DNA from: Coriolopsis trogii
Lineage: Eukaryota; Basidiomycota; Agaricomycetes; Polyporales; Polyporaceae
DNA: 64,000 bases
Reading direction: 5' to 3'
Assembly: GCA_020543525.1 (NCBI GenBank)
Contig: JAHYIO010000006.1
Location: 1 to 64,000 of the forward strand
Notes under the pieces: generated by a model
The model's input: the letters and a program-made list of their open reading frames with translations, nothing else
The model's database searches: none
What the model was told of the DNA's origin: nothing
Position numbers and translations under genes: made by a program
Shown here: positions 8,846 through 19,940 of the stretch, in pieces
Layout of the letters: every line of letters starts with the position of its first letter
Numbering within the stretch: the stretch's first letter is position 1

Positions 8846-11676
8846 AAGGGATCGGAAGAAGTGGGATACAAACTCGGAGCCCCGGTCGGACGTGACGTGC
8901 GACGGAACCCCGTGCTTGGAGAAAATGTGGAGGACGAACAGGTTGGCGAGCTCTTCGGCATTGAGGGTGTCGTGCGTCAGGATGAAGATGGCTTGCTTGG
9001 TGAGCCAATCTACTACAACCAGGATCGCCATGAAACCGTCGGAGCTCGGGAGGTGCTCGATGAGGTCCATGGAGATGGAGTTCCACGGGCGTTCGGGGAT
9101 CGGAAGTTGCTTCAGAGTGCCGTAGGGGAGGTGACGGGGAACCTTCGATCGCGCGCAGGTCGTGCAGGACTTGCAGTAGTCTCGGACGAAGAGTCGGAGT
9201 CCGGGCCAAGCGTAGTTGCGGAGAACAAGTGCCTGGGTCTTGTTCTGTCCCCAGTGGCCTGCCGTCGGATGGTCGTGACAGGCTCGAAGAACCCGGAGTC
9301 GGAGCTCGTCGGCGTCCGGGTTATAGATGCGATCGTTGAGTTGAAGGAAACTGTCGGAATCTAAGGACCACTTTGGCTTGCCTTCGGCAGCCGCGGTGAG
9401 TCCTGCAAGGAGTTCGGGGGAAGGGTTGGGGGAGGATTGAGCGGATCGGATGTCGGCTCGGAGTTGACTTTCGTCAAGGATGAAGGATGCGCGGAGGACG
9501 GGTTCTCGGAGAATGGTAGCTCGGAGGGAGGATGCGAGTTGTTCCTGAGTGAAGACCGGTCGGAAGTTGTGTGGGTTGACGACAGAGTAGTCACTATCCC
9601 CCTCTTTTGGGTAGACGTCCCAACGGCGAGTGAGCGCGTCGGGCTTAGCTCCAAGTTTCCCGGGTCGGAAACGGATGATCAGGTTGAATTGCGACAGGAA
9701 CTCCGACCATTGAGCCTGTCGCCGAGTCAGGAGTTTCGTGGTTGCGAAGTACTCCAGATTCTTGTGGTCGGTGACGACGTCGATCGGAGTTCCAGAGCCT
9801 TCCAGGTAGTGCCGCCAGGTCTTGAACGCCTCGAAGATCGCGAGGAGTTCCTTGTCGTGGGTGTCGTAGTTGAGTTCAGCACCGGTCAAAGTCCGGGAGT
9901 GGAAGGCAATGGGATGGAGGTCGCCGGACACGGTGGTGATCGACAGAATACCGGCGATCACGTAGTCTGAAGCGTCGGTTTCCACCATAATCTGGCGGTC
10001 GGTTTCCCAGTGATGTAGGACAGGAGCGGAGGTGAAGGCCTGCTTCAGGGTATTGAACGCCTTTCGGCATTTATTGGAGAAGTGCCACGGAACGCCTTTG
10101 CAAGTCATGCGGCTGAGGGGAAGGACAATCTCGGAGTAGTTGTGGATGAACCGACGGTAGAAGTTGGCGAAGCCGAGGAAGGACTGTATATCTCGGACCT
10201 TCCGGGGTTCCGGCCAATCGAGGATAGCTTTGACCTTGGCGTTGGACATCTTCAGGCCTTCTCCGGACATGATGTAGCCGAGGTACTCAACGGAGTCGGC
10301 GTGGAACTCGCACTTGTCCGCGCGAGCGTAGAGCCGATGTTTCCGTAGACGTCGCAGGACCTCCTTGACGTGCTTCTGGTGTTCCTCGGGGTTGTCGGAG
10401 TAGATGAGAATGTCGTCGAGGTAGACAACCACACAGACGTCAAGCATGTCAGCGAAGATGTCGTTTACAAAACGCTGGAACGCCGCCGGGGCGTTGGAAA
10501 GTCCGAAAGGCATGACGCGCCATTCAAATGAGCCGTAGCGAGTGCGGAATGCCGTCTTCCATTTGTCTCCAGGGGCGATCCGGACCAGATTGTAGGCGTG
10601 TCGGAGGTCGATCTTGGTATAGATGCGAGCCTTCCGAGGAGCATCGAGGAGGTCCGAGATCAGTGGTAGCGGATATCGGTCCTTCCGAGTGATCTTGTTG
10701 AGTCCTCGGTAGTCAACACAGAGACGAAAGGAGCCGTCCTTCTTCTTGACGAAGAGGACCGGAGCTCCGCACGGAGAATTGGATGGCCGAATGAAACCCG
10801 AGCGGAGGTTCTCCTCAATGTATTCTTGGAGGGTATCCAACTCGAGTTGGGAAAGGGAGTAAATGGGTCCAAGCGGAGGCGTAGCACCGTCCTCAAGGGT
10901 GATCTTGAGGTCGTATGGTCGGTGCTCCGGTAAGATGTCAGCCTTGGTCTTGCTGAAGACATCGGCAAACTCGTGGTACTCCTCCGGGACACCGGATAGG
11001 TCCGGAGGTGAGTCGTCGACGGTTGAACTCCGAGCGGAGACCGACATGGCAGAGAGGTTTATAGTGAAGCTCTCGGAGCCAGGCATCCTACACGCACGGG
11101 CAAAAGCCACGGCGTTAATGATGGACACGCTGGGTGCGGAATTCCGAGGGTCCGAGGGAGGTGTTGTCAGAGGAGGGGTCGGAGGGTTCAGAGGTGGTAC
11201 CGGGTCAGATACGGGACGTGTCGGAGGTGTGGTTCGGAATTGGATGCTGTGCTTCCTCCAGTCAATCAGCAGATTGTAGTCGTGGAGCCAGCTGTATCCC
11301 AGAACCGCGGAGACCGATTTGTCGAGCGGAGTCACGTAGCACAACACGGAGAGGACTTCTCCGGAGAGGAAGTGCAACGGAAGTTCGGCAGTCCGGGTAA
11401 TTACCTGGTTGGACGTGCCGTCGAACAGATGGAGCCGAATGGGGGAAACGGAACATGTGGAAATGGTATATTTCTCGACGAACTCGGTATCTATGAAGCA
11501 GTGCGAAGATCCCGAGTCGACTAGGGTGACGATCGGAGTTGGGACGGAGTCGGAGAAGAGTTCAAGTCAGAGGGCAAGGGGGTCGGAAAGAGCGGACGCG
11601 TTGAGCCTAATGATTAACTCCGTGCAGGTGGTGTCAACGCAGTCCTCACTGCGCACGGAGGGCGGAGGACTGCGGA
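8846..11676 (-). pseudogene. pol: Gypsy Pol (PR-RT-RH-IN), stop codon and 3' truncation
   Basis: Pol reads in the -1 frame after gag. Domains in order: aspartic protease with VDSGSSHC; reverse transcriptase with SPCGAPVLFVKKKDGS, VMPFGLSNAPAAFQ and the YLDD catalytic box; RNase H with VETDASDYVIAG and FATTKLLTRRQAQW; integrase with an H2C2-type zinc region (RACHDHPTAGHWG ... CKSCTTC) and two of three catalytic acids (MDLIEHLP, SDRGSEF). The third acid (Glu) is lost by truncation. An in-frame TGA at 11569-11567 lies upstream of the protease; CGA to TGA, a CpG transition, is the simplest cause. No chromodomain remains because the C-terminus is gone. Confidence 0.9.
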
Positions 11677-12930
11677 CTAATTTTTTGTCTCCGCCGGGGC
11701 AGCGGCCGGGGTTCCGGCTTGAGCTGCGCGGGCCTTGGCTGCCGAGGAGGTCTTCTTCGGGCAGGCGTTCGCAACATGTCCGGACCCACCACAGAACAGG
11801 CAGAGGTTGTTCGTGAAGCGACGTTGACGCTCCTCCTGCGTGAGCTTCCCGTCCTTGCCCAGCTTATCGGAGTATGGCTTCGGCGTTGACTTCGCCGGAG
11901 TCCTCTGGTTCTGATTGGCCGGGGCCTTGGCAGGGTTGGAGGGCGTCGACTGACCCCCGGAGTTCCCGGAGGTCTTCACGGGGGTTGAACTCTTGACGTC
12001 GGAGAACTTGGTGGGCCGGGAGTTGGTGGCCTCCTGGGCTTGCTCGGCCCGGCGTTCCCAGTACCGGTGGTCCAGGGCCTGAGCGAGCTTCCGGAGTTCA
12101 TGGAGGTCGTCCGGTTTACCGACTTCGGAGATGCGGTCCTTGAGCCGGGACGGAAGTCCGGTGTAGAACCGGTAACGAAGTGCGTCGAGCCCCCAGTTCA
12201 CCTGTGTAGCGAGTTGGGTGAACCGAGTGATGTACTTCGTGATGTGTTGGGATTCCGACATCCGAAGATTCATGAGCTCGTGCTCCGCGGCACCGGTCGC
12301 GTCGTAGGGCCCAAAGTTGAGACGGAGTTCATCTTGGAAGGCCTGGTAATCCGTCATGAAGGTCGGCGGATTGGCGGTAGCTCCTTCCAGAAGGTACGGT
12401 TCAAACCACTGGAGCGCGGTCCCTCGGAGGTAGGAGATCGTGTAGGTGACCTTCTTCTGGTCGGAGGGATAGGTCTTAGGACGAGCCATGAAAACCAACT
12501 CCAGCTGTGCCAGGAAGGTTCGGAGCTTGGTGGCATCCGACCCATCAAAGGTGTCGGGGTCCCGGGCGTTGTTCCGTTCATTGAGCTCCTTCTCCGGCTT
12601 GCTCTGCCCCAGGGTTTGAGCAAGTAGAGCGATGGCGTTGGCGAGGGCGTTACCAGTCGGGGGAGCCGCAGGAGGTGCACCGAGGGGTTGACTTGCCGGA
12701 GCTGCCGGAGTGGTCGGAGTATGCGGAGTACCGGGGGGACCCGGTGTCATGGGAGCGAACAGGTTTGTCGGGGAGTTGGCTGGAGGGTTCTGAGTCGGGC
12801 TGGGTGTCCTCTGAGGAAGGGCCTGAGGTTGACCCGCTACTCGAGTCGGAGTCACTGGGGTTTGGGTCGAGATGGGCACTGTGATTCGGCGTGCTGTAAA
12901 ACCAGCGAACCGTTCTGCAGTGTTAGACAT
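11677..12930 (-). CDS. gag: Gypsy Gag polyprotein
   Basis: Single intact frame of 417 aa. The N-terminal third is Pro/Thr/Gln-rich. A retrotransposon capsid region follows (VTYTISYLRGTALQWFEPYL and the downstream helices). Near the C-terminus is one zinc knuckle of the CX2CX4HX4C type (CLFCGGSGHVANAC), the nucleocapsid RNA-binding motif. It starts 30 bp inside the inner LTR edge. The stop is TAG at 11679-11677, with a frameshift heptamer directly before it. This frame is intact although the neighbouring pol is damaged. Confidence 0.9.
   Translation of the reverse strand: MSNTAERFAGFTARRITVPISTQTPVTPTRVAGQPQALPQRTPSPTQNPPANSPTNLFAPMTPGPPGTPHTPTTPAAPASQPLGAPPAAPPTGNALANAIALLAQTLGQSKPEKELNERNNARDPDTFDGSDATKLRTFLAQLELVFMARPKTYPSDQKKVTYTISYLRGTALQWFEPYLLEGATANPPTFMTDYQAFQDELRLNFGPYDATGAAEHELMNLRMSESQHITKYITRFTQLATQVNWGLDALRYRFYTGLPSRLKDRISEVGKPDDLHELRKLAQALDHRYWERRAEQAQEATNSRPTKFSDVKSSTPVKTSGNSGGQSTPSNPAKAPANQNQRTPAKSTPKPYSDKLGKDGKLTQEERQRRFTNNLCLFCGGSGHVANACPKKTSSAAKARAAQAGTPAAAPAETKN
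11680..11686 (-). promoter_or_regulatory. Probable -1 ribosomal frameshift site (A AAA AAT)
   Basis: On the minus strand the last Gag codons are ACA AAA AAT TAG. The heptamer A AAA AAT fits the X XXY YYZ slippery pattern in the zero frame, and the pol frame is exactly -1 relative to gag and open across this point (reading D-K-K-L-V-R). I did not identify a downstream pseudoknot by eye. Confidence 0.6.
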
Positions 12931-12960
12931 GGCAAATACTCAGCTTGAGTTCAGATATAC

Positions 12961-13607
12961 TGTTATGACTGTGCCGACTCCGAGGTCCAAAGGCCAAGAT
13001 CGGTGGAATGCGACCAGAGGTACGAGGGTCTGACGGCGTTCGGAGTTCGGTGGGGTGAGGACTTCGGCGAAGCTATTGGCAACGCCCTGAGTATACGCCG
13101 TTGTCCTCAACTTGCGAGAGAAGGCGGGAAACGCGGAAACCGGGAGAAGCAGAAGTACGAAGTCCGACTTCGAGTCGGACAACAAGAGGACGAGGTAGAA
13201 GGATGAGCAATGTTCTAAGTGACGACCGGAGTTCGGAGTCCGGAGGTCGGGGTCAGAGGTCGGGCGTGGACTTAGAGAAGAACACGTAGAATTCAGGGTG
13301 TAACGAGATATCCGAACTGAGGTACAAGTCTACTGCTACCGAACCTTATATAGTCGGAACTCCGGCCAAGGTCTTGGCGAAATCGGCGTAAGTAGACCGG
13401 GAGTCCGATCGGGAATCGGAGTAGATCAAAGTCCGTTGTTTGTAACCTGATCGGACTGATCGGAGTATGGTAACAATCATAAATGCGATGGGACCTATCA
13501 AAAAGAGATGGGACTAAGGTATTAGACATAAAAGGTTAGCGCGGTCGGATATTGGGGTTCGGGGTTCGGGGTTCGGGGTTCGGGTCCGGTCGGCACGAGA
13601 CCTAACA
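12961..13607 (-). repeat. Gypsy 5' LTR, about 647 bp
   Basis: Bounded by TGTTA and TAACA (TGTTATGACT at the inner edge, GACCTAACA at the outer edge). It matches the sequence from 63455 to the window end in opposite orientation, and the outer boundary was set where the two copies stop matching. Near the outer edge are four G4 runs in GGGGTTC units on the plus strand. The adjoining leader (12960-12931) has no obvious tRNA primer-binding site that I can name. Confidence 0.85.
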
Positions 13608-14685
13608 GCACTGCCTTGTTGGCTGGGTGGTCTTGACATTCGCACTCCTTTGGTATAAAAGTCCACTTATTGTGGAGGAGCGTAAAAAAAGTATAATAGG
13701 TCTTGACTGTAGCCTGGTTCATGCACGCCCGGTATACGCTGCACCAGTCTCTATATCAAGAAGTGGGGTATACGATAGACGTGGTGAAAGGCTGAGTGCC
13801 ATCACCACGTTGGCGCACATCATAAAAGAATGGGCCGTGGGGGTGTCTAGCCACGTGCGTAGCACGTGGAAAAACCATATGACTGCCATGTGGCTGGCCA
13901 AGCCTGCGAGGCCCTAAGAGTGTGGTATGCTGAGCCTGCGAGGTGCCAGAGAGGGCCGGGTCTATCTTGCTGAGCTCACGGCGAGGCCATTTGACTTGCA
14001 GAAATCTGTCAGTGCTGTCACCAGGGGCATACTCATAAATATCAGGCATAAAAGCATGATAGTAAAATTACAATAATTGACAAAGGCACAACGGAAGGGA
14101 GTACAAACATGATGGGGTGTCCGGCTACTGGGGAGTGTTATAATTCTGCTCAGAAACAAAGTGTCACTTACATCTTCATGGGAACGGGAAGCTAATATCC
14201 ACGGGGTAAACTAAGCCTGACAATGAGTGACCCAAGTTAATTACTAACTACTTACTCGACGGGCACTCTATTGAAATACAGGAGTTCAAACACTACAGGT
14301 GATTTATGTCATACTAATTGATTGTCCTTCCAAGACCTTAGCAATCTGATTTTCCGTTCTTAGCCTTACAATAACTGCTCGGAATACCTCACTGAAAGCA
14401 AGGTAAGGACCACACTCCAAATCTAACATATATATCTCAAGCTGAGCCAGTGGCGAAGCGTTGCATTAAGTCGAAGGCGAACCCACCAGTGGCAAAGCCA
14501 CGGGTAATAAACTAGTCAAATAGATGCGCGCTCTATCATACCCGATATGGTAATATACATGTGTATCTAATCTAATCTCATCCTTATGCCTTACACCACC
14601 CCGGATGTACATCGTCATCACCACTGCACCGAAGGCCGTACTAGTCCTGTCGTAACTTCCTATAAGACTCCTTGTCGTAGAACGC
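13608..14685. other. Spacer without a recognisable gene
   Basis: About 1.1 kb between the gypsy LTR and the end of the deaminase gene. Short open frames exist on both strands but none has the look of a conserved exon. A CACGTG-containing inverted repeat is visible near 13851-13869. Confidence 0.45.
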
Positions 14686-17600
14686 TCACTTCACAGCTCG
14701 ATTGTCACCACCTTCCCCGCTTGCCTCAGAACGTGCAGGTGAAGTCTGTGCAGACCGAGCCCCAATACGGCTCTTCTCAAAGACGTCCAGCAGAATACGA
14801 ACCAATTCCGTCCTCATCGCATACAGGACCTCGCGGGGTAGGTCTGGAGGAGGCGCCCACGAATATATCAACCCATGTGTTCCGCTGAGAACGAATCCTT
14901 CCTTGGCTTTGACGCCACTCCCAGGCATCAAAAGTTTGGCCAGCGTATAACAGCAATAGCAGCATCGCTTGCTGACCCCGATCTCGATGGGACCGTCAGG
15001 CTATGGTCGATAACAGCCGAGGATGGCCAAATAGCAGGCTCAGACACAAAAGTAACAAGGTGAGAGATCCGAAGCACTCACGGGCCATATACCAGCAAGC
15101 CCTGTGTACTCTCCTGCAGTATCTTCCTTGACCTTGTGCAGGATGCTCATCAGCACAGCCTCTGCGTGATTGTTCGCTTGGGTCACGACCCCAGAGAGCT
15201 CATTCTCCTTGGACTGGATGGAGCCAGATATCTTGGGATCGTCAAGAACGTCCTTCACATCCTTGAGGACGCGACCAGACCACGTCGCAAACCTATCCTT
15301 GAAGCGATCAAAGTAGGCTTTGGAGACAACGAAGCGTGGCTTATCTGGCGTGACAATGACACTCTTGTCATGCAGAGTGGCCATCGTTTCGGGCGATTTG
15401 AGGCATACGGTAACAATCCCTTCCGCGGCTCGAATCGGAATGACGAGGGTTCTGAGATAACGTAAGATTTGGCGTAGGGTGTCTCGTGCGGCGTCTGTCT
15501 GCAAGGACTGTAAGTGATCGGCTGAAAACGGACATGAGCAAACTGTCTTCAACGCAACACTGCACTGGGGCTTCATAACCTACCATCGTTCCTGCGACCG
15601 ATGTCAGTGTCAATCTCCACGTTTGGGTCCGAGTCTTCCAACTCATCATCTGATCAACGACATAAGCGGAAGCTTCCATAACAGAACACTTCATTGAAGC
15701 TTCAAATTACCTTCGTCTTCAGGGCCAAAGTCGATGTCCACGTTTTCTTTCGTGACTCGTGTAATGGCCGCTGGGTAATGTGGATGAGTATGACATCTCG
15801 AAGAAACTCTAAATCTATTCATTCAACCACGTACCGGCCAAGGTCGGCTTACGCCTGCTTTGCATCTTCCGTTTGTGTTGCGCACGCAGATCGAGGAGGA
15901 GATCATCCACGGCGAACAGATAGGCCACAAGGCTAGAATGTAAGGCATCATGCAGCACAGCCATAGCGTCGCTAAGCACTTCACGCTCATGAAAGTCAGG
16001 TCTCTTCGGATCCTCGCGATCCTCCGTTGCCAGAGAGTTCACCATGCTCATGTAGCAATGATGTAGAAGTCTCGCCCAGGCTGGAGCAGTGGACGCAGAG
16101 ACCGTGTAGATGGCAGTTCCCGTGCTCGATGTGTCATCGGGAAGAATGCTGTTCGACACGAGAAGGTGTTTGTACATAACTATGTGGGAAAGCTTGGAGG
16201 CCGAGAGAGATAAGACACCTCCAGCGGCGGGAGACACCGGCTTTCGAACCGCAGGAGACAACAAGTGGTGAGCGAAGGTAGATGTTAGCATTAGCCGGCG
16301 GTGTGGATGACGCTTGGAGACTTACCGGCGGTCTTGAATCGTAGAAGTTCGCGAGGGCTTCAAGGGGATGTTTTTCCCATAAGAGATGCTGGCTTTGGGT
16401 CTGCAAACGTGCAAAGAGCTTGAAGTGGCACCGTGCGATTATGAAATGGAGGAAATCGAGAGTGAGATTCACCCCGTCTATATCGGTCGGACGCTCATGG
16501 AGAATGAGCGCAATGATGGACATTGTGTCCCTGAGGAGTACGTCTGGCTGTGGAGCCTCCCTACCGAACCATTACATCAGATGCATACCGACGATATAAT
16601 CGAGTGACTCAACTCACGATAACGTACTCGCCTCACTCACTTCCCCGTCCAAGTTTCTGAAGATCTTAGTGACAACATCCGCTGGACTCAATAACGTAAC
16701 CTCGTCGACACTGATAGGCTGCTCACGTGCATGTTCAGCGCGAAGGACGGAGGTGTTCCGAGCAACGGTGATGGTGATAGATCTTGATTCGACCTGGCCG
16801 GTGACCGCCACGACTTTGCTTCCACCCCGATCGTCCTTGGAGGCAGGGTTCAGAATATATGCGATGTGAGACCATAGCTCGTGCATGTTGGAATGCTTAT
16901 CGGGTCCGGAGATTGATTCACCGTGGCGTATATCTTTGAGGAGAGTCGTGAGGAGGGCGACATCAGGGAAAGTCCCCCTTGCTAATTTGCGTTAATAGAC
17001 GTTAATAAGCGCTAATAGTCGCGTTTTCTGACTTAACGCTATTGAGCTTACCCCTTTGCTAATTTACTGATTTAAACCAAGATAAGTCAAGTACTTTCAC
17101 TGTATTAACCCATGTTAGATGGTCGTATACGTATTCTCAACTTAGACTAGGATCATAGTTCATACAAAGAAATCTCATATATAAAGGCAGCGTACAGTAC
17201 AACACGATTATGGACATATACAGGGGTGCATGAAGGACGACCGTGCATGAAGGACGACCAAATGGGATACCTTTTTTATCTCCGCATGCTGACCACGGTC
17301 CAAGTGAAGATGTACGACAAGCCGGGTGCCGATGGGATTACAGAGGCGATGCTCAAGGGTCTAGACGGACTCCTTGGAGGGGAGGTGCTTGCCGGTGTCT
17401 TCACTGCTCACAGTTGTGCATGAGCAGGAGAATGAATCAGAATTGTAGCTGAAGAAGAACAATGTATATACGCACTCACCGAGGTTCAAACCAGAGTCTC
17501 AAGACATCAAGACTACAACTGGCGACGGCATACAACTGTGAGGAGATAGACGTGAGTCCCATGAATGCTCAGAAGGACAACCCACTTACCCTCCAATGCA

Positions 17601-19029
17601 CTGACCTTCTGGTCGTGACGCCTACTGATACCCTGCGGGTGGGACAGGACTAGATCAATACATTGCAGACGCTGACGACATAGTGGAACTCACTTATAAT
17701 ACATGGCAGAGAGTGGGACCACAAAACCGCTAAGCTATTAGCCAGTGTGACAGATACGGTCAATTCTGAACACAGTGTCGGTGGTACTGGGTAATCGAGA
17801 AGGGTAGCGGGAGAGAGTACCTGTACACGGACATGAACAGGATGCGAACTCACGTGTTATGCTAAACAGCTTGCAGAGCGGTGTCTGTTGCAAACGCAGA
17901 ACGGAATGGGAGTTGAGGATACCCAGACAGCTTGACGGCAGAGCACATAGCCAGGGTGAGGACAGTGCCAGCACAGTTTCGAGGATGTGGATGAAGTTCA
18001 AGAGCGGACAACGGGAGGAGTGGGAGGAACGCGTCATCACCGTTGCGGAGTTTGAATAACTCGGATGTTGCCGTCAGATGCCGTGCCAGTGCCACAATCT
18101 TCGACTGACCACCACCAAATAACTGTAGCTCGCTTTCCTCAACGTCCCCTGGGGCTTCGACCTGCTCGGCATCAAGCACTGAGTCTCGATTCGCAAGTCC
18201 GGCGCCCGGGTGGTCAAGCTGGACAAGCCACTCCTCGTGGTCATGGCCCCCGGTCAGTGTCTTTTTGACCCGTCAAGAGCCGATCCACCCACCGCACGCC
18301 ACCTCGACCTTCCGCTCCGCTCGGCCCAATCTCAGTCAAGGGCACAGCCGTCTCGTGGAAGGACACCAACTCGGACAGCCTCAACGACGTTCTTCGACTG
18401 TAGTGGGAAGGTACATGCAAGTATGGTATGTCGGTGCATCGCCCACCTTTGCGCTTATCCTGAAGTTAGTCTGGAGACTAACACATGAGGCCCCTCTCAA
18501 CTCCCACATGGATGGCAGTACCTCGTGCCATTCACCGTGTACGATTCTTCCCGTTCCATGTTTGCACTAACTCGCCCACACCCGTAGTTCTACAATTCGC
18601 AACGGTTTGAAGTCCTGGCAGGTGAGCGGTCGGTGGTGTGCACCATTCAGCGGCCGAATGGTAACACACACTTTGACATCGTCTTCAAAAGCTATGTCTA
18701 CACGATGTATCATATACACGACTTTGTTCCAAGCACTACAAATACACGCTGACCTGACCAAGACAAGCCTCAGTCTTTCTGAGATTTACCGTTGATTTTC
18801 CATGTTTTCGGGAGTGAGCAGGCTAGAGTTGCAAAATAGCGAGCGGCGAGCGGATGAATCTGGAATATTCCCCGAGTAGCGTTAAATTGGCGCTAATTCG
18901 CAGGGGGGAGTTTTCCTGATGGATGTCGCGTTCTATGTCTGCATCTCCCTCAGATTTGTGCGAGTCGAGGGGGAAGAGATTGGCTGCGGATGGCGGAGAA
19001 GGAGTTCTAGTAAGTGGTTCGTCAGTCAT
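14686..19029 (-). pseudogene. OTT_1508-like deaminase, split by an inserted element
   Basis: Minus-strand multi-exon gene. The first coding part starts at 19029 (MTDEPL ... GDADIERD). It is interrupted by a 1.96-kb element (16961-18921) and resumes at 16960 with LLTTLLKDIRHGES, the same order as in the relative at 26527. Exons continue down to 14686. Near the C-terminus is the deaminase zinc site: NHAEAVLM (His-Ala-Glu), then, across an intron at about 15082-15001, IGVSKRCCYCCYTL (Cys-x-x-Cys). These are the hallmarks of the fungal OTT_1508-like branch of the cytidine deaminase fold. Substrate unknown; the fold acts on nucleotides or nucleic acids in other families. Apart from the insertion the exons look intact, so the break may be recent. 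Confidence 0.7.
16961..18921. mobile_element. 1.96-kb terminal-inverted-repeat element inside the deaminase gene
   Basis: The two ends, each read inward, begin CATCAGGGAAAGTCCCCC and CATCAGGAAAACTCCCCC and agree at about 29 of 36 positions. The flanking gene halves join in the order seen in the related copy at 26527 if the element and one TC dinucleotide are removed, suggesting a 2-bp TC target duplication or none. Just inside the left end, RCGTTAAT/GCTAAT motifs recur, like the subterminal repeats bound by some transposases. I found no transposase. Internal exon-like frames on both strands (for example 18179-17862 minus, and plus from about 18580) are unassigned. It is probably non-autonomous or carries captured sequence. 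Confidence 0.65.
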
Positions 19030-19294
19030 CGTGGTTGGAAAGTTGGAAACGAACGCGTCTCGCGGTGGCCTATAATGATACCTTATGTAAGCTATTATAC
19101 GAACGTGATGGTTGTAGGATTGAAACTTATAGAGCGACCATTACCGTGGACTTACCAGGCTGTACTCCACACCGGACCAGGAGGAGACCAAGTGCGCCGA
19201 TATTTATGCCTACCGCGGTTGAAGGAGAGTGTGTGTCCTCATTTCGGCACTCAGGATCACGTCTCTGACGACAGCTCATCCCACTGGCTCGTTC

Positions 19295-19557
19295 TCACTG
19301 CTCCGTCTTGGACTTGAGGTACTCCGCAGCCTGGTGGGCGGTATTGGCGATTGCCCGTCGTGTGACCGAAGTCCATTCACGACACGCCACAAGTGAATCA
19401 TGTACTTGAATAATATGTACAGCAGTGCTCCTACAGCCATCTGCAAATATATGCGGGTTTCAGGAACCAGCAACCCCCCTAGACATGTATCCGGATTCGA
19501 CGGATGGATGCCAGATAGGACGTGAGAATGATGAGGTTCGAGAGTGAAAGAGGTCAC
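19295..19557 (-). CDS. Small single-pass membrane protein, about 70 aa
   Basis: Starts with MTSFTLEPHHSH and contains a hydrophobic segment MAVGALLYILFKYMIHLW, followed by a charged tail AAEYLKSKTEQ. The tail is joined by a 46-bp GT-AG intron, which removes a competing frame and keeps phase. Another stopless 81-bp stretch before the membrane segment could also be an intron, which would shorten the protein to about 43 aa. The layout fits a tail-anchored or small organelle membrane protein; I do not recognise the family. It lies between the deaminase start and CHS5. Confidence 0.4.
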
Positions 19558-19940
19558 ACCGAGTGTCTGTAGGATTTGGCTTCGATCTCGGGTTAAAGGA
19601 GACGATATTCGGCGCGGTCACCGCCGCCAGAATCTGTATGAGAAGGCCTCATCGGATTACCGACGGTGTGCAGGTCCTGTGCAGTGTACTGTAGATCGCA
19701 TGAGTAGCTATGATGTCGACAACAATGGTCTTCTGATTGACGAGGCAAAGCTGACGAGCGAGGTTGTCGGGTTTTGCAATCGATTGGCTTCCGAATTCAG
19801 ACCATTTCACACTATAACATCTGTCAGACTTCCCCAGCGCACAGAACATGTAATGCAGACAACGGTACATCCGAATCGACAATCTAGAACACCAAAGAGG
19901 CGATACATAAGTTAGAACGACAACTTGATTGAATGTGAAC

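Larger units (their letters stand above)
8846..13607 (-). mobile_element. Ty3/gypsy LTR retrotransposon, 3' truncated
   Basis: Minus-strand element with 5' LTR (13607-12961), short leader, gag, then pol in the -1 frame with protease, reverse transcriptase, RNase H and part of integrase. The 3' end of integrase, polypurine tract and 3' LTR are missing, replaced by the repeat edge near 8845. Besides truncation, pol carries an in-frame TGA at 11569-11567. The element is therefore not autonomous. An LTR of the same family appears at the right end of the window in the other orientation. Confidence 0.92.

Noticed and set aside
15040..15085. Cys-x-x-Cys (SPCYFC) as the deaminase zinc site
   Set aside because: It lies in an intron. 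Splicing at GTGAGT to CCATAG joins the exon to IGVSKRCCYCC, the real conserved motif of the family.
17738..18570. Transposase gene within the inverted-repeat element
   Set aside because: Frames on both strands look partly exon-like, but no DDE, RNase H-like or zinc motif could be found, so no gene is called.
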